Shown one piece after another: positions 28,637 to 36,538 of a DNA stretch of 51,079 nt. Each line of letters starts with the position of its first letter. The first letter of the stretch is position 1. The notes beneath the pieces are model-generated. The model saw only the letters and a list, made by a program, of their open reading frames with translations. It was not told where the DNA came from and searched no databases. The translations under genes were made by a program, and so were the position numbers. Where the stretch lies: positions 1 to 51,079 of the IMG/VR virus record IMGVR_UViG_3300045947_000115; one strand, written 5' to 3'. The stretch is from a virus.

Positions 28637-29560
28637 ATGAGCTACCTCCCTGGTGTCGAAGTCCTCATCAACGATCTGGCGCTGGCCGGCGAATCGGCGC
28701 TCAAGCCGCGGATCGTCATCGCCGTCGATGGTCTCGACAAGCACGGCAAAACCCGGTTCGCGTTCTCGGCGCCCAAGCCGCTCATCTATCTCGACTTCGA
28801 CATCGGGAAGGAAGGGGTCATCGAGAAGTTCATCAAGGAGAACCCGTTTATTTTGTCATCGCCGCCGTTCCTGTTCCGCCCGAGCGAAGTCGGCTTCGGC
28901 GAAGAGGACAGCGAGAAGCACAGCGCGAAGATCGTTGAGGCCGCGTGGCCGGTCCTGCAGCGGTTTCGCGACACGTACCTGCGGGCGCTCCGTGAGCCGT
29001 GCCTGAAGGTGGCCGGCCAGAAGGTGATGGCGCGGACGGTCGTCGTCGATACCGGGACCGAGGCGTGGCAGCTCCTGCGGCTGGCCGAGTTCGGCAAGAT
29101 CAGTCAGGTCAAGCCGCACCACTACGTACAGGTCAACGGCCTCATGCGCGACATCGTGCGCGCCGGCTTCGACTCGAACGTCAACGTGATCTGGCTCCAC
29201 AAGCTCAAGGCCGAGTGGAAGGACAACGCCGAAGGCAAGGGCCGGAAGACGGGCACGATCGAGCGCGACGGGTTCGACGGCATGAGCTATCTGGTGCAAG
29301 CCAATTTGCTGGCGTACCGGGTGCAGGCGAATCTGCAGCAGACGTCGAGCGTGAAGTGGAAGTCGGGCGAAGGCGTGTTCGAGGTGCAAGTCGAGCCGCG
29401 CGAAGCGGACGACCTGGGCTTCCGGTTGATCGTGGGCAACAGCCGGCACGACCCGAGCCTGGAGGGCATGACGCTCTCGAACGACATGATCAATTTCCGG
29501 ACGATCGCGCAGATGATGCTGCCCGAGACGACGCCGGAAGATTGGGCCGATGCGGTATGA
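28637..29560 (+). CDS. Sak4-like RecA-fold recombinase ATPase
   Basis: A 307-aa AAA/RecA-fold ATPase. Walker A is GLDKHGKT (about residues 32-39), LIYLDFDIGKEG is the following strand with acidic residues, and TVVVDTGTEAWQLLR is Walker B. NVIWLHKLKAEWK resembles the next motif (sensor strand with His). This layout is that of phage Sak4-type single-strand annealing ATPases (AAA_24). It sits among nuclease genes in a recombination module. It starts one base after the previous stop. Confidence 0.8.
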   Translation: MSYLPGVEVLINDLALAGESALKPRIVIAVDGLDKHGKTRFAFSAPKPLIYLDFDIGKEGVIEKFIKENPFILSSPPFLFRPSEVGFGEEDSEKHSAKIVEAAWPVLQRFRDTYLRALREPCLKVAGQKVMARTVVVDTGTEAWQLLRLAEFGKISQVKPHHYVQVNGLMRDIVRAGFDSNVNVIWLHKLKAEWKDNAEGKGRKTGTIERDGFDGMSYLVQANLLAYRVQANLQQTSSVKWKSGEGVFEVQVEPREADDLGFRLIVGNSRHDPSLEGMTLSNDMINFRTIAQMMLPETTPEDWADAV

Positions 29561-29817
29561 GCGCCACAATCCGGTACCGGCCGGTGGTCAAGCAGGATCA
29601 CCGGTATATCCGCACCGGGGCACCGAGCGCGGCACTGGCGGCTCTGTCGATTGCGTTCGGGGAGCGTACGCCGTGGCGGCTCAGCAGTGAAGAAGTCAAC
29701 ACGCTGCGGGGCATGGCGGCGGCGTTCGGGCACGGGCGCCCCGACGAGAACCCGTACACCCAGATGTTGAGCCTGATCGAGCACTACGGCGAAATTGAAG
29801 TGTGGCCGGAGTACTGA
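29557..29817 (+). CDS. Small protein in the recombination block, 86 aa
   Basis: MSATIRYRPVVKQDHRYIRTGAPSAALAALSIAFGERTPWRLSSEEVNTLRGMAAAFGHGRPDENPYTQMLSLIEHYGEIEVWPEY. The helical middle with W-x-L-S-S-E-E-V-x-x-L-R-G-M pattern is typical of small regulators, but no family is recognised. It overlaps both neighbours (ATGA and TGATG). Confidence 0.65.
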   Translation: MSATIRYRPVVKQDHRYIRTGAPSAALAALSIAFGERTPWRLSSEEVNTLRGMAAAFGHGRPDENPYTQMLSLIEHYGEIEVWPEY

Positions 29818-30557
29818 TGCCCAAGCTCGACGCCCCCCAGCCGGTCTACGTCGATTCGCGCGTCGGCTCGAAGGACATGATCCTGCCGCTCCAGCAGCGG
29901 CGGGTACCGGTCGAACTCACTACACTGCTGTTCGGGGATCTCGCCATCGTCGGCAACGGCGCCGATGGTCCCGTCATGATTGGCGTCGAGCGGAAAAAAA
30001 TTCGGGATCTGCTGAACTCGCTGACCACCGGCCGCCTCAGCGGACACCAGCTTCCCGGCCTCGTCGAGCACTACGCGCACCGCTGGCTGCTCGTCGAAGG
30101 CATCTACCGCGAATCAGTCGATGGCCTGATCGAAGTCCCGTGCGGCGGCCGCGACTGGGAAACGATCCGGTTCCAGTGGAAAGCACTCGAAGCGTACCTC
30201 GTCACGCTCACGATGCGCGGCGGCCTCCATGTGCAGCGGACGTACAGCCAAGCCGAGAGCGCCGGCTGGATCGAAGCGCTCTGGCGGTGGTGGACCGGCA
30301 AGGACTGGGACGAGCACCGATCACACCTCGCGCTGCATCAGCCGGAAGATGCGGCGGTGTGGTTCAAGCCGAACCTCGTGCATCGCTGGGCCGCGCAGCT
30401 CCCAGGGATCGACGAGAAGGCCGCGATGGTCGCGCGGGTGTTCAAGACGCCACTGGAGATGGCGCTGGCAGGAGAAACCGAATGGCGAACGATACCAGGG
30501 ATCGGGAAGGTGACGGCGCAGCGGGCAGTGAAGGCGATCCAAGAGGGGAAGGAGTAG
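29817..30557 (+). CDS. XPF/ERCC4-type nuclease with helix-hairpin-helix
   Basis: A 246-aa protein. The nuclease fold shows VYVDSRVGS, LLFGDLAIVG, and the family signature V-x-x-E-R-K as IGVERKKIRDLLNSLTTGRLSGHQ. The C-terminal end has a helix-hairpin-helix (TIPGIGKVTAQRAVKAI), the DNA-binding element of this family. It probably cuts branched DNA (flaps, forks or junctions). The ATG at 29817 has GGAG upstream and overlaps the previous stop. Confidence 0.85.
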   Translation: MPKLDAPQPVYVDSRVGSKDMILPLQQRRVPVELTTLLFGDLAIVGNGADGPVMIGVERKKIRDLLNSLTTGRLSGHQLPGLVEHYAHRWLLVEGIYRESVDGLIEVPCGGRDWETIRFQWKALEAYLVTLTMRGGLHVQRTYSQAESAGWIEALWRWWTGKDWDEHRSHLALHQPEDAAVWFKPNLVHRWAAQLPGIDEKAAMVARVFKTPLEMALAGETEWRTIPGIGKVTAQRAVKAIQEGKE

Positions 30558-31267
30558 CCCAGCCTGACATCTTCGACCAAATCGCCGAACGGGCGCTCGA
30601 CGCCATCGACGCAGCCGGGTTCGACACGCGCGAATGGCACCCCTCCGTGCGACAGGAAATGCGGGATCTCATGGCGGCGGAGTACCGCGCAGCCATGCAG
30701 CAGCTCGACGTCGAGGTGAAGCCACACGGCGCCCGGCCGAAGCCTAACCGTACGAAGACCGGGCGCCTGCTCCTGCTGTTCGCCGCGCTCGAAAACAGCG
30801 ACGTCTACCCGCGGACGTGCAGCCTGCCCGTGATCGCCGAGAACGGCACGCCGCGGCTGCCCGTGCAGACGATCTACCCGATCGAATTCGACTGTGGGCT
30901 GTTCCGCGTGGTGATCGAGTACCACTCGACCACGAACGCGTACGGCGACAAGGTGTGGCGCTGGGGTCAGATCACGCGCGTGTACCTCGACACCGGGCAG
31001 TCGCACACGGTACCGGACTGGCAGGATGTCTCCGACGTCGAGCACCCGCTGGCGTGGCTGGCGAACTACATCCCGGCGCCAGAGCTGGACCGCTTCAGCC
31101 CGCTCGTGCAGTTGGCCCTAGCCGATCTGGCAAACCAGCGCGGGGAACCGACGAGCCTGTACCCAATCGTCGAGCGCGAAGATCACGAGACCCGCACCTA
31201 CAAGTGGGTGAACGACACACTCCGTATCTGGCGCGATGCCCGCGGGCGCTTGGTCTATGAGGGCTAA
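30482..31267 (+). CDS. Protein of unknown function overlapping the nuclease gene, 261 aa
   Basis: From ATG 30482 (GGAG upstream) it overlaps the previous gene by 76 bases. The sequence has a helical region (DIFDQIAERALDAIDAAGFDTREWHPSVRQEMRDLMAAEYR), then a beta-rich part (IAENGTPRLPVQTIYPIEFDCGLFRVVIEYHSTTNAYGDKVWRW). The first 30 residues (MANDTRDREGDGAAG) are out of phase with a conserved sequence and may not be used, so the true start is uncertain. No family is recognised. Confidence 0.6.
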   Translation: MANDTRDREGDGAAGSEGDPRGEGVAQPDIFDQIAERALDAIDAAGFDTREWHPSVRQEMRDLMAAEYRAAMQQLDVEVKPHGARPKPNRTKTGRLLLLFAALENSDVYPRTCSLPVIAENGTPRLPVQTIYPIEFDCGLFRVVIEYHSTTNAYGDKVWRWGQITRVYLDTGQSHTVPDWQDVSDVEHPLAWLANYIPAPELDRFSPLVQLALADLANQRGEPTSLYPIVEREDHETRTYKWVNDTLRIWRDARGRLVYEG

Positions 31268-31688
31268 TCTCCACCCGCGCGCCGAGCGCGGCCGCTTCTC
31301 GCGGCAGTCGCTCATCGATCGCATTCTCGAAAAAATTCAGGCGCCGGCTGGCGGGTCGCGTCTCGACGGGTTTCCGTTCGACGAGAAGCCCTGCTGGATC
31401 TGGCACGGGGCGATGTCGAAGAAGCGTCACGACGGCCGCCGGCCAGTGATCAGCATCGGCTCGAAGCCGTGCCTCGTCGTCGGCGTCCTCCGCATCAACC
31501 TGTCGCTGCTCGACGGCGTCCCGCTCAGCGAACGCGACGGGTACCACGCCTGCCACGCCGAAGGCTGCGACAATCCTCTCTGCGTCAATCCGTTCCACGC
31601 GTACTGGGGCACGCCGGAACAGAATCGACGCGATCGCGCCGTCAGACAGCCCCACTCATTCTTGCGAAAGGACCGACGACCATGTTGA
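31257..31688 (+). CDS. HNH endonuclease-like protein, 143 aa
   Basis: CWIWHGAM (about residue 45), then H-A-C-H-A-E-G-C-D-N-P-L-C-V-N-P-F-H-A-Y-W-G-T-P-E-Q-N near residues 95-120, the form of phage HNH homing-type nucleases (H-x-C ... C-N-P-x-C-V-N-P-x-H-x-x-x-G-T-x-x-x-N). The Cys-rich part binds a structural zinc. It overlaps the previous gene. It may be a free-standing homing nuclease or a packaging/host-DNA nuclease. Confidence 0.75.
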   Translation: MRANLHPRAERGRFSRQSLIDRILEKIQAPAGGSRLDGFPFDEKPCWIWHGAMSKKRHDGRRPVISIGSKPCLVVGVLRINLSLLDGVPLSERDGYHACHAEGCDNPLCVNPFHAYWGTPEQNRRDRAVRQPHSFLRKDRRPC

Positions 31689-32092
31689 AAGATCCTCGAA
31701 TCGAACTCGGCACAAGCGGCCTCTGGTACTTCCAGGGCGCCAAGTACCAGACCTACGGGCTGGCGAAGACGGCCGCCGATCAGTACGACGCGGCGCACCC
31801 CGAGACGCCACCGCCCGCCCCCGTGGAGGCGCCTGACCCGGCAGACGGGGCGGGCGGGCCTGCCGAGCCGCCTGCGACCCCGCCAGCGGCCGCGGAGACC
31901 CCCCAGGAGGCGCCGACTGGACCCGGTACACCCGTACCCTCACCCGAACCCTCAGCCGAACCCAACCAGCAGGAGCTGACGCGCCCTACGCAGGACGCCA
32001 CGTTCCCACCGCCCAGCGACCCGGCCCCCGCGCCGGCTGGAGAGCCTGCCACACCGGCCCCGGCCGCCACTGACACGGAGCAGCCGAGCTAG
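31682..32092 (+). CDS. Pro/Ala/Glu-rich protein, 136 aa
   Basis: The N-terminal 40 residues (MLKDPRIELGTSGLWYFQGAKYQTYGLAKTAADQYD) form a small domain, and the rest is a low-complexity Pro/Ala/Glu/Thr tail. The tail is probably disordered. It overlaps the HNH gene and sits two bases before the polymerase ATG. No function is recognised. Confidence 0.55.
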   Translation: MLKDPRIELGTSGLWYFQGAKYQTYGLAKTAADQYDAAHPETPPPAPVEAPDPADGAGGPAEPPATPPAAAETPQEAPTGPGTPVPSPEPSAEPNQQELTRPTQDATFPPPSDPAPAPAGEPATPAPAATDTEQPS

Positions 32093-32094
32093 TC

Positions 32095-34725
32095 ATGCGC
32101 GTCTACGGCGAAGGGCCGATCCCGTGTTCGCTCGTCTTCATCGGTGAGTTTCCAGGCATCGAAGAAGGCAGGCGGGGTCGTCCCTTCGCCGGCAAGTCGG
32201 GCAAGGAGCTGCGGCGGTACCTGAACGGGTACGAGCTGCCAGAGGCCCATGAAGTCTATCTGACGAACTTCTCGAAGACGGTCGCGCCGAGCGCGAAGGA
32301 GTTTACGTTCGACGACGAAGACGAGCGGGATCTGTTCGTCGAGCTGGAAATGTTGCGGCCGGCAACCATCGTCACGCTCGGGGCGCATGTCACCAAGTTC
32401 TTCCTCGGTGATGTCACGCTCGAAGCGGTCCACGGGATCCCGCACCAGCCGAACGGGAAATTCTCGGTACCGGCGGGCGATGACGTCGTGATCTTCCCGA
32501 TGTACAACCCCGCGGCGATGCTCCACTCGCCGACGCTGCAATCGCACTTCGCGCAAGACATGCGGTGGCTGTCGGCGTTCCTCAAGGGCAAGCTGCCGCC
32601 GGCTCCGGTCGATCAGAAGCCCGGCCGCTACGTCGAACTCGCCCCCGGCACGCCCTTTGATGCCGTGGTCGCATCGAGCCTCGCACGGGCGCCGATCGCC
32701 GTCGATACCGAAGGCGTGCGCGGGCGGGCCTGGGGGTTGAGCTACACGGCGGTCCCGTACCACGGGGTCGTCGTTCGGACGGACCGGGCCGCCGAGTGGG
32801 GTCGGCTCGTGATGCAGCATCGACCCCGTCTCGTCCTCCACAACAGCCTGCACGATCTCGGCATCCTGCGTGAGCTGGGCTGCGATCTCGACGAGGCCGG
32901 TGTGCCGTTCGACGACACGATGATTATGGCGTACCTGCTGGGGCTAGAGCCGCAGGGCCTGAAGCCGCTGGCGTACCGGCACGCCGGCATGCAGCAGGAC
33001 GATTACAGTGACGTCGTGGCGGTACCGAACGCGGCGATTGCCGAACAGTGGATGATGGCGCTGTACGATCGACTGCCCGACAAGCCGGTCAAAAAACTTG
33101 CGAAGAAACCCAAGGGCGCCATCCATTACGACGAGTACACCGCGGCCGCCTACAGCGACGACATGCTGGAGATGGCGCGCGTCAAGGGCCTCGTCGGCAA
33201 GATGATCTTCAAGGGCGAACCCGAGACGCTCCGCAAGCGCTGGGAGGCGTGTCGATCGCGCGAAATCCTGCTCGACGAGCTGGAGGTGCCGGTCCTGACG
33301 CCGTACGACGCGGACCCGCCCGAAGCCACGCTCGACGACGTGCCGCTCGAACAGGCGGTGAACTATGCGGGCCGCGATGCCGACTGCACGATCCGGATCT
33401 ACCCCAGGCTGAACGAGCGCATCGACACGATGGGGCTGCGCGACGTCTACGAGACCGACATTGGGGTCGTGCCCGTGTTCGAGCGCATGCAGATTGTCGG
33501 GCTGAAGGCGGATCTGGATCACTTCAAGAGCCTGTCGCTGATGCTGGCCGTCGAGGAATCGATCAACCGTGAGGACATTGCGCGCATGGCTGGGCGGCCG
33601 GTGAACCCGAACTCGGGGGATCAGGTGGCGGTCCTGCTGTTCGACGAGCTGAAGCTGCACGAGAAGGCGCCGAATCTTCGGCTGAAACGTACCGACTCTG
33701 GTACCCGGTTCTCGACCAATGACAAAACGCTCGAAGCGCTCGAAACGGTCCACCCGATCGTCAAGCTCATCACGGACGGCCGCGAGATCAGGAAAATCAA
33801 GGGTACTTACTGTGATCCTATGCCCGGCCTTGTCGCCCGTGACGGCCGACTTCATCCGCGCTATCGCATCACTCGCACGGACACCGGCCGTCCGAGCGCT
33901 GCTGAGCCAAACGTCCTCGCCTTCCCTAAGCATTCAAAACGGGGGAAGAAGGTACGGGATGGCTTTGTCGCCGATGACGGCCGCGAGATGGGGGAATGGG
34001 ATCTCGACCAAATCGAAATGCGGGTCTTCGCGTCCGACAGCCAAGACGAGGCGATGATCGCCGAGTTCCTGTCGGGCATCGACAAGCACGCCGGCACCGC
34101 GGGAAAAATTTTCGGGCGCGACCCGATCATCATCTACGAAGAGTACAAAGCCGACGAGGGGAAGGGCGGCGAAGAACGGTTCGCAGCCAAGGCGGTCAAT
34201 TTCGGCATCCTCATGGGCATCACGCCCTTCGGCCTGCTCGATCAGTTCCACAAGAACGATCAGCTCCAGTGGACACTCGAAGACTGTGAGAAGCTCCTGC
34301 AGGAGTGGTTCAAGGCGTACCCGCAGGGGAAGACCTACATCGACTCGAAACACGCCGAGGCCCGGCGCTACGGCTACGTGCGGGATATGTGGGGGCGGCT
34401 CCGCTGGCTCGAAGGGATCCACTCGACGGACCTGTACATCCGAGCGGAAGCGGAACGGCAGGCCCAGGCCACGCCAACGCAGTCAGGCGCCCAGGGCATC
34501 ATCAAGCGGGTCATGAAGGCCGTGTGGCCGGCGATGAAGGCGCTCCGGCAAGACTTCTGGGTCGAGCCGCTCCTGCAGATCCACGATGCGCTCATCACCG
34601 AGCACGACGCGCGGCGCCGGGCGGAGATCGACGGTGTTATGATGGCGGCCATGCACACGACGGTACAGCTTCGGGTACCGGTGACGGCGAAAGCGAAGTT
34701 CGGGCAGCGGTGGGGGGATCTGTGA
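32095..34725 (+). CDS. Uracil-DNA-glycosylase-like / 3'-5' exonuclease / family-A DNA polymerase fusion
   Basis: An 876-aa replicative polymerase. Residues 1-165 resemble a family-4-type uracil glycosylase (GEFPGIEEGRRGRPFAGKSG at 17-36; MYNPAAML at 136-143, where Asn138 replaces the usual His). The exonuclease has D204-T-E206, HNSLHDL and YAGRDAD (Exo I-III). The polymerase has motif A DLDQIEMR (D636), motif B KAVNFGILMG (K699, F703, with Met707 where E. coli Pol I has Tyr766) and motif C HDA (H830, D831, Ala832 instead of Glu). The two catalytic Asp are present. No primase or replicative helicase is seen nearby. Confidence 0.92.
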   Translation: MRVYGEGPIPCSLVFIGEFPGIEEGRRGRPFAGKSGKELRRYLNGYELPEAHEVYLTNFSKTVAPSAKEFTFDDEDERDLFVELEMLRPATIVTLGAHVTKFFLGDVTLEAVHGIPHQPNGKFSVPAGDDVVIFPMYNPAAMLHSPTLQSHFAQDMRWLSAFLKGKLPPAPVDQKPGRYVELAPGTPFDAVVASSLARAPIAVDTEGVRGRAWGLSYTAVPYHGVVVRTDRAAEWGRLVMQHRPRLVLHNSLHDLGILRELGCDLDEAGVPFDDTMIMAYLLGLEPQGLKPLAYRHAGMQQDDYSDVVAVPNAAIAEQWMMALYDRLPDKPVKKLAKKPKGAIHYDEYTAAAYSDDMLEMARVKGLVGKMIFKGEPETLRKRWEACRSREILLDELEVPVLTPYDADPPEATLDDVPLEQAVNYAGRDADCTIRIYPRLNERIDTMGLRDVYETDIGVVPVFERMQIVGLKADLDHFKSLSLMLAVEESINREDIARMAGRPVNPNSGDQVAVLLFDELKLHEKAPNLRLKRTDSGTRFSTNDKTLEALETVHPIVKLITDGREIRKIKGTYCDPMPGLVARDGRLHPRYRITRTDTGRPSAAEPNVLAFPKHSKRGKKVRDGFVADDGREMGEWDLDQIEMRVFASDSQDEAMIAEFLSGIDKHAGTAGKIFGRDPIIIYEEYKADEGKGGEERFAAKAVNFGILMGITPFGLLDQFHKNDQLQWTLEDCEKLLQEWFKAYPQGKTYIDSKHAEARRYGYVRDMWGRLRWLEGIHSTDLYIRAEAERQAQATPTQSGAQGIIKRVMKAVWPAMKALRQDFWVEPLLQIHDALITEHDARRRAEIDGVMMAAMHTTVQLRVPVTAKAKFGQRWGDL

Positions 34726-34904
34726 AGGGCGACCATTTTCTCGATCCGCAGGACGAAATGAAGGTGCTCTGCGGCCGCGGCAGTGACTACCGGCGGGGCT
34801 ACGACGAGACTGACTGGCGCCGGCCGGTCCGCTGCCCCGAGTGCGAAGCGGAGCGGCTGAGGCGTGACACGCTCGTGCAGACGCGCATGGTACGGGTCCG
34901 ATGA
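34722..34904 (+). CDS. Small Cys-pair protein, 60 aa
   Basis: GTG start overlapping the polymerase stop, with GGGGGGATC upstream. MKGDHFLDPQDEMKVLCGRGSDYRRGYDETDWRRPVRCPECEAERLRR, where RCPEC suggests a half-zinc-ribbon. Short and unrecognised. Confidence 0.5.
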   Translation: MKGDHFLDPQDEMKVLCGRGSDYRRGYDETDWRRPVRCPECEAERLRRDTLVQTRMVRVR

Positions 34905-35257
34905 GGATCATCCTCGTGGACGGGCTGGGGAACTTTGTCGAGCGCGACATCCCCTTCTTCGTCATGCGCTACCAGTCGGTGAGGCATCGTGCGAGGATCG
35001 AATGGTTCTTCGGCCGCGCCTTCCTGTCGGTCCCCCGAGAGCCGGATGTCGTCACGTTCGAGTTCGCTCGTGAGGTAGACTGCTTCGGGCGCTACGTGTA
35101 CCGCCAGATGGGAGTGCCGCCGGTACTCATTCGGTACCCTCGCACCGAGCCTGACGACGATATGGACCGCGCGCTCGATACGATCATCGCGCACGAGCGC
35201 GAGAAGGCCATCAACCGTGGACTGAACGACCTACTAGGAGGACTCGATGGAGACTGA
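34901..35257 (+). CDS. Protein of unknown function, 118 aa
   Basis: MRIILVDGLGNFVERDIPFFVMRYQSVRHRARIEWFFGRAFLSVPREPDVVTFEFAREVDCFGRYVYRQ and a helical charged C-terminus. It overlaps the upstream gene by ATGA and the next gene by eleven bases. No family is recognised. Confidence 0.65.
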   Translation: MRIILVDGLGNFVERDIPFFVMRYQSVRHRARIEWFFGRAFLSVPREPDVVTFEFAREVDCFGRYVYRQMGVPPVLIRYPRTEPDDDMDRALDTIIAHEREKAINRGLNDLLGGLDGD

Positions 35258-35576
35258 CGCGTTGGATCCCCAGGCCCTGATCGATGAACTGAACCTCGAC
35301 TGCGCGAAGGCCGCCAAGCTCCGGCAGCAGATCAAGACGCTCGAAACCGAGCTGGAGCCGGTCAACAAGCGCATCATCGCTGGCTGCTTCGCCTCCGGCA
35401 AGACCGATCACGTCATCGAGGGGTGGAAGGCCAACATCGAAAACCGGGTGACGCGCACGATCTCAGCGGCCAAGCTGATCGCGCGGGGCGTGTCGGCCGA
35501 CGTCATCGCCGAATCGACCGACGTCACGACGAGCGAACCGTTCGTGAAGTTCTACGCGATCAAGGCCAAGTCCTAG
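35247..35576 (+). CDS. Protein of unknown function, 109 aa
   Basis: An N-terminal coiled-coil helix (ALIDELNLDCAKAAKLRQQIKTLETELEPVNKRIIA) followed by an alpha/beta part (VTRTISAAKLIARGVSADVIAESTDVTTSEPFVKFYAIKAKS). The sequence resembles small phage proteins with a siphovirus Gp157-like helical core, but no assignment is made. Last rightward gene. Confidence 0.6.
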   Translation: METDALDPQALIDELNLDCAKAAKLRQQIKTLETELEPVNKRIIAGCFASGKTDHVIEGWKANIENRVTRTISAAKLIARGVSADVIAESTDVTTSEPFVKFYAIKAKS

Positions 35577-35789
35577 TACACTCGCTCTCGCACGACGGGG
35601 CTTCATGAGACAGCCACGGTGTCGGTGGCGCGGGAGCAGCCGCGGCCGTCGTGCGGCGCCTGACTCTTCCGCGCGCTCCCCACTCCTTCCCCCGGCCGAG
35701 CGGGGCGGCATGAGCCTCGGACGTCAACCACGGCTGGCGAGAGCTTCCCTGCGCCGCAGACGTAAATGAAGGGAGCTGCCGTGGGGACT
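35577..35789. other. Convergent intergenic region with several stems
   Basis: A 213-base gap between the rightward and leftward blocks. It contains an outer 10-bp inverted repeat CGCACGACGG/CCGTCGTGCG (35589-35598 and 35646-35655) enclosing GCCAC/GTGGC (35613-35617 and 35625-35629), plus the terminator-like stem below. No gene is convincing here. A structured noncoding RNA or a bidirectional terminator is possible. Confidence 0.5.
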
Positions 35790-35797
35790 TTATTTGA
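35728..35797 (+). terminator. Candidate rightward (or bidirectional) terminator
   Basis: CCACGGC (35728-35734) pairs with GCCGTGG (35778-35784), and AGCTTCCCT (35742-35750) pairs with AGGGAGCT (35770-35777) with a bulge, giving a long stem. In the rightward direction it is followed by GGACTTTATTTG, a U-rich tail. It also lies just past the last leftward stop codon. Confidence 0.55.
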
Positions 35798-36305
35798 TGC
35801 GCTCGACGACGGTGTAGACCCGCGCCCGCTGCCGGCGGCCGGTGAACACCCCGACCACGGCTACCTCGCGCGCTGACTTCGGGACCGCCGGCCATTCGTA
35901 ATGCAGCATCCCCGCGCGGCCACCCACGGGCAGCGCGTCGAGCATCGCCTGGAGCAGCAGCGAAGCGCTCGGGAAGGGCAAGTCGCCGTACTTCAGCGCG
36001 TCCTGCGGCGTGTACGGCGGATCCGCGAGGTGCGCTTTGAACCCGCTAGGTAGCGGGTCGATTGTGACGTCGAGCGTGTAATCAGGTCCGAGCAGGGCAT
36101 TGCCATCGACCATGCGATCTGCAGGCCCCAGACCCTTGAACGGATAATCACGGAGGGCACCACTGCACACATGCAGGACCGGATCGGCGATCGACACGCC
36201 GAGCAGGACACGCGCACGCGAGAGGAATCCAGACGGGTAGGCGCCATAGTACTTGACCTTGGGGCGGGCCAGGATCCAGACGTCGGTCAGCGGGCGATAA
36301 CTCAT
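35790..36305 (-). CDS. DPPY-type DNA methylase-like protein, 171 aa
   Basis: The protein starts MSYRPLTDVWILARPKVKYYGAYPSGFLSRARVLLGVSIADPVLHVCSGALRDYP and has ADPPYTPQDALKYG (about residues 92-105), the D-P-P-Y catalytic motif of amino-methyltransferases. It lacks a clear FxGxG SAM motif, though VLHVCSG could replace it. Family members are found next to Dam genes in phages, as here. Possibly inactive or a base-modification partner. Confidence 0.6.
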   Translation of the reverse strand: MSYRPLTDVWILARPKVKYYGAYPSGFLSRARVLLGVSIADPVLHVCSGALRDYPFKGLGPADRMVDGNALLGPDYTLDVTIDPLPSGFKAHLADPPYTPQDALKYGDLPFPSASLLLQAMLDALPVGGRAGMLHYEWPAVPKSAREVAVVGVFTGRRQRARVYTVVERIK

Positions 36306-36538
36306 CGCCGCTGGCGCTCGACGCTCTCGCGGATGTTGTCGATCGCCTGACGCTGCCCGATGGTGACGCGGCCGCTGTTCTCCACCGTCGTATGGATGCC
36401 TTCGAGCGTGTCGGCCGCGAACCCGTAGCGGTCGTCGTTCTGTAGATCCTCGATCTCTTCGAGGAACTCGACGACGCCGCCCGCGTCTTCGGTGCGACTG
36501 TCATCTTCCGGATCCCAGCTTCCGCTACTCATCGCCAT
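36302..36538 (-). CDS. Small acidic protein, 78 aa
   Basis: MAMSSGSWDPEDDSRTEDAGGVVEFLEEIEDLQNDDRYGFAADTLEGIHTTVENSGRVTIGQRQAIDNIRES. The start at 36538 has AAGGA eight bases upstream. The pattern of two helices with the VTIGQRQAIDNI end resembles small phage proteins without known role. It overlaps both methylase genes. Confidence 0.6.
   Translation of the reverse strand: MAMSSGSWDPEDDSRTEDAGGVVEFLEEIEDLQNDDRYGFAADTLEGIHTTVENSGRVTIGQRQAIDNIRESVERQRR

Noticed and set aside
30482-30560. Upstream extension of the 261-aa gene back to 29795
   Set aside because: The extension (Arg/Pro-rich) is antisense-like shadow of the ERCC4-type gene; GGAG-preceded ATG 30482 was kept, though the true start may be later.
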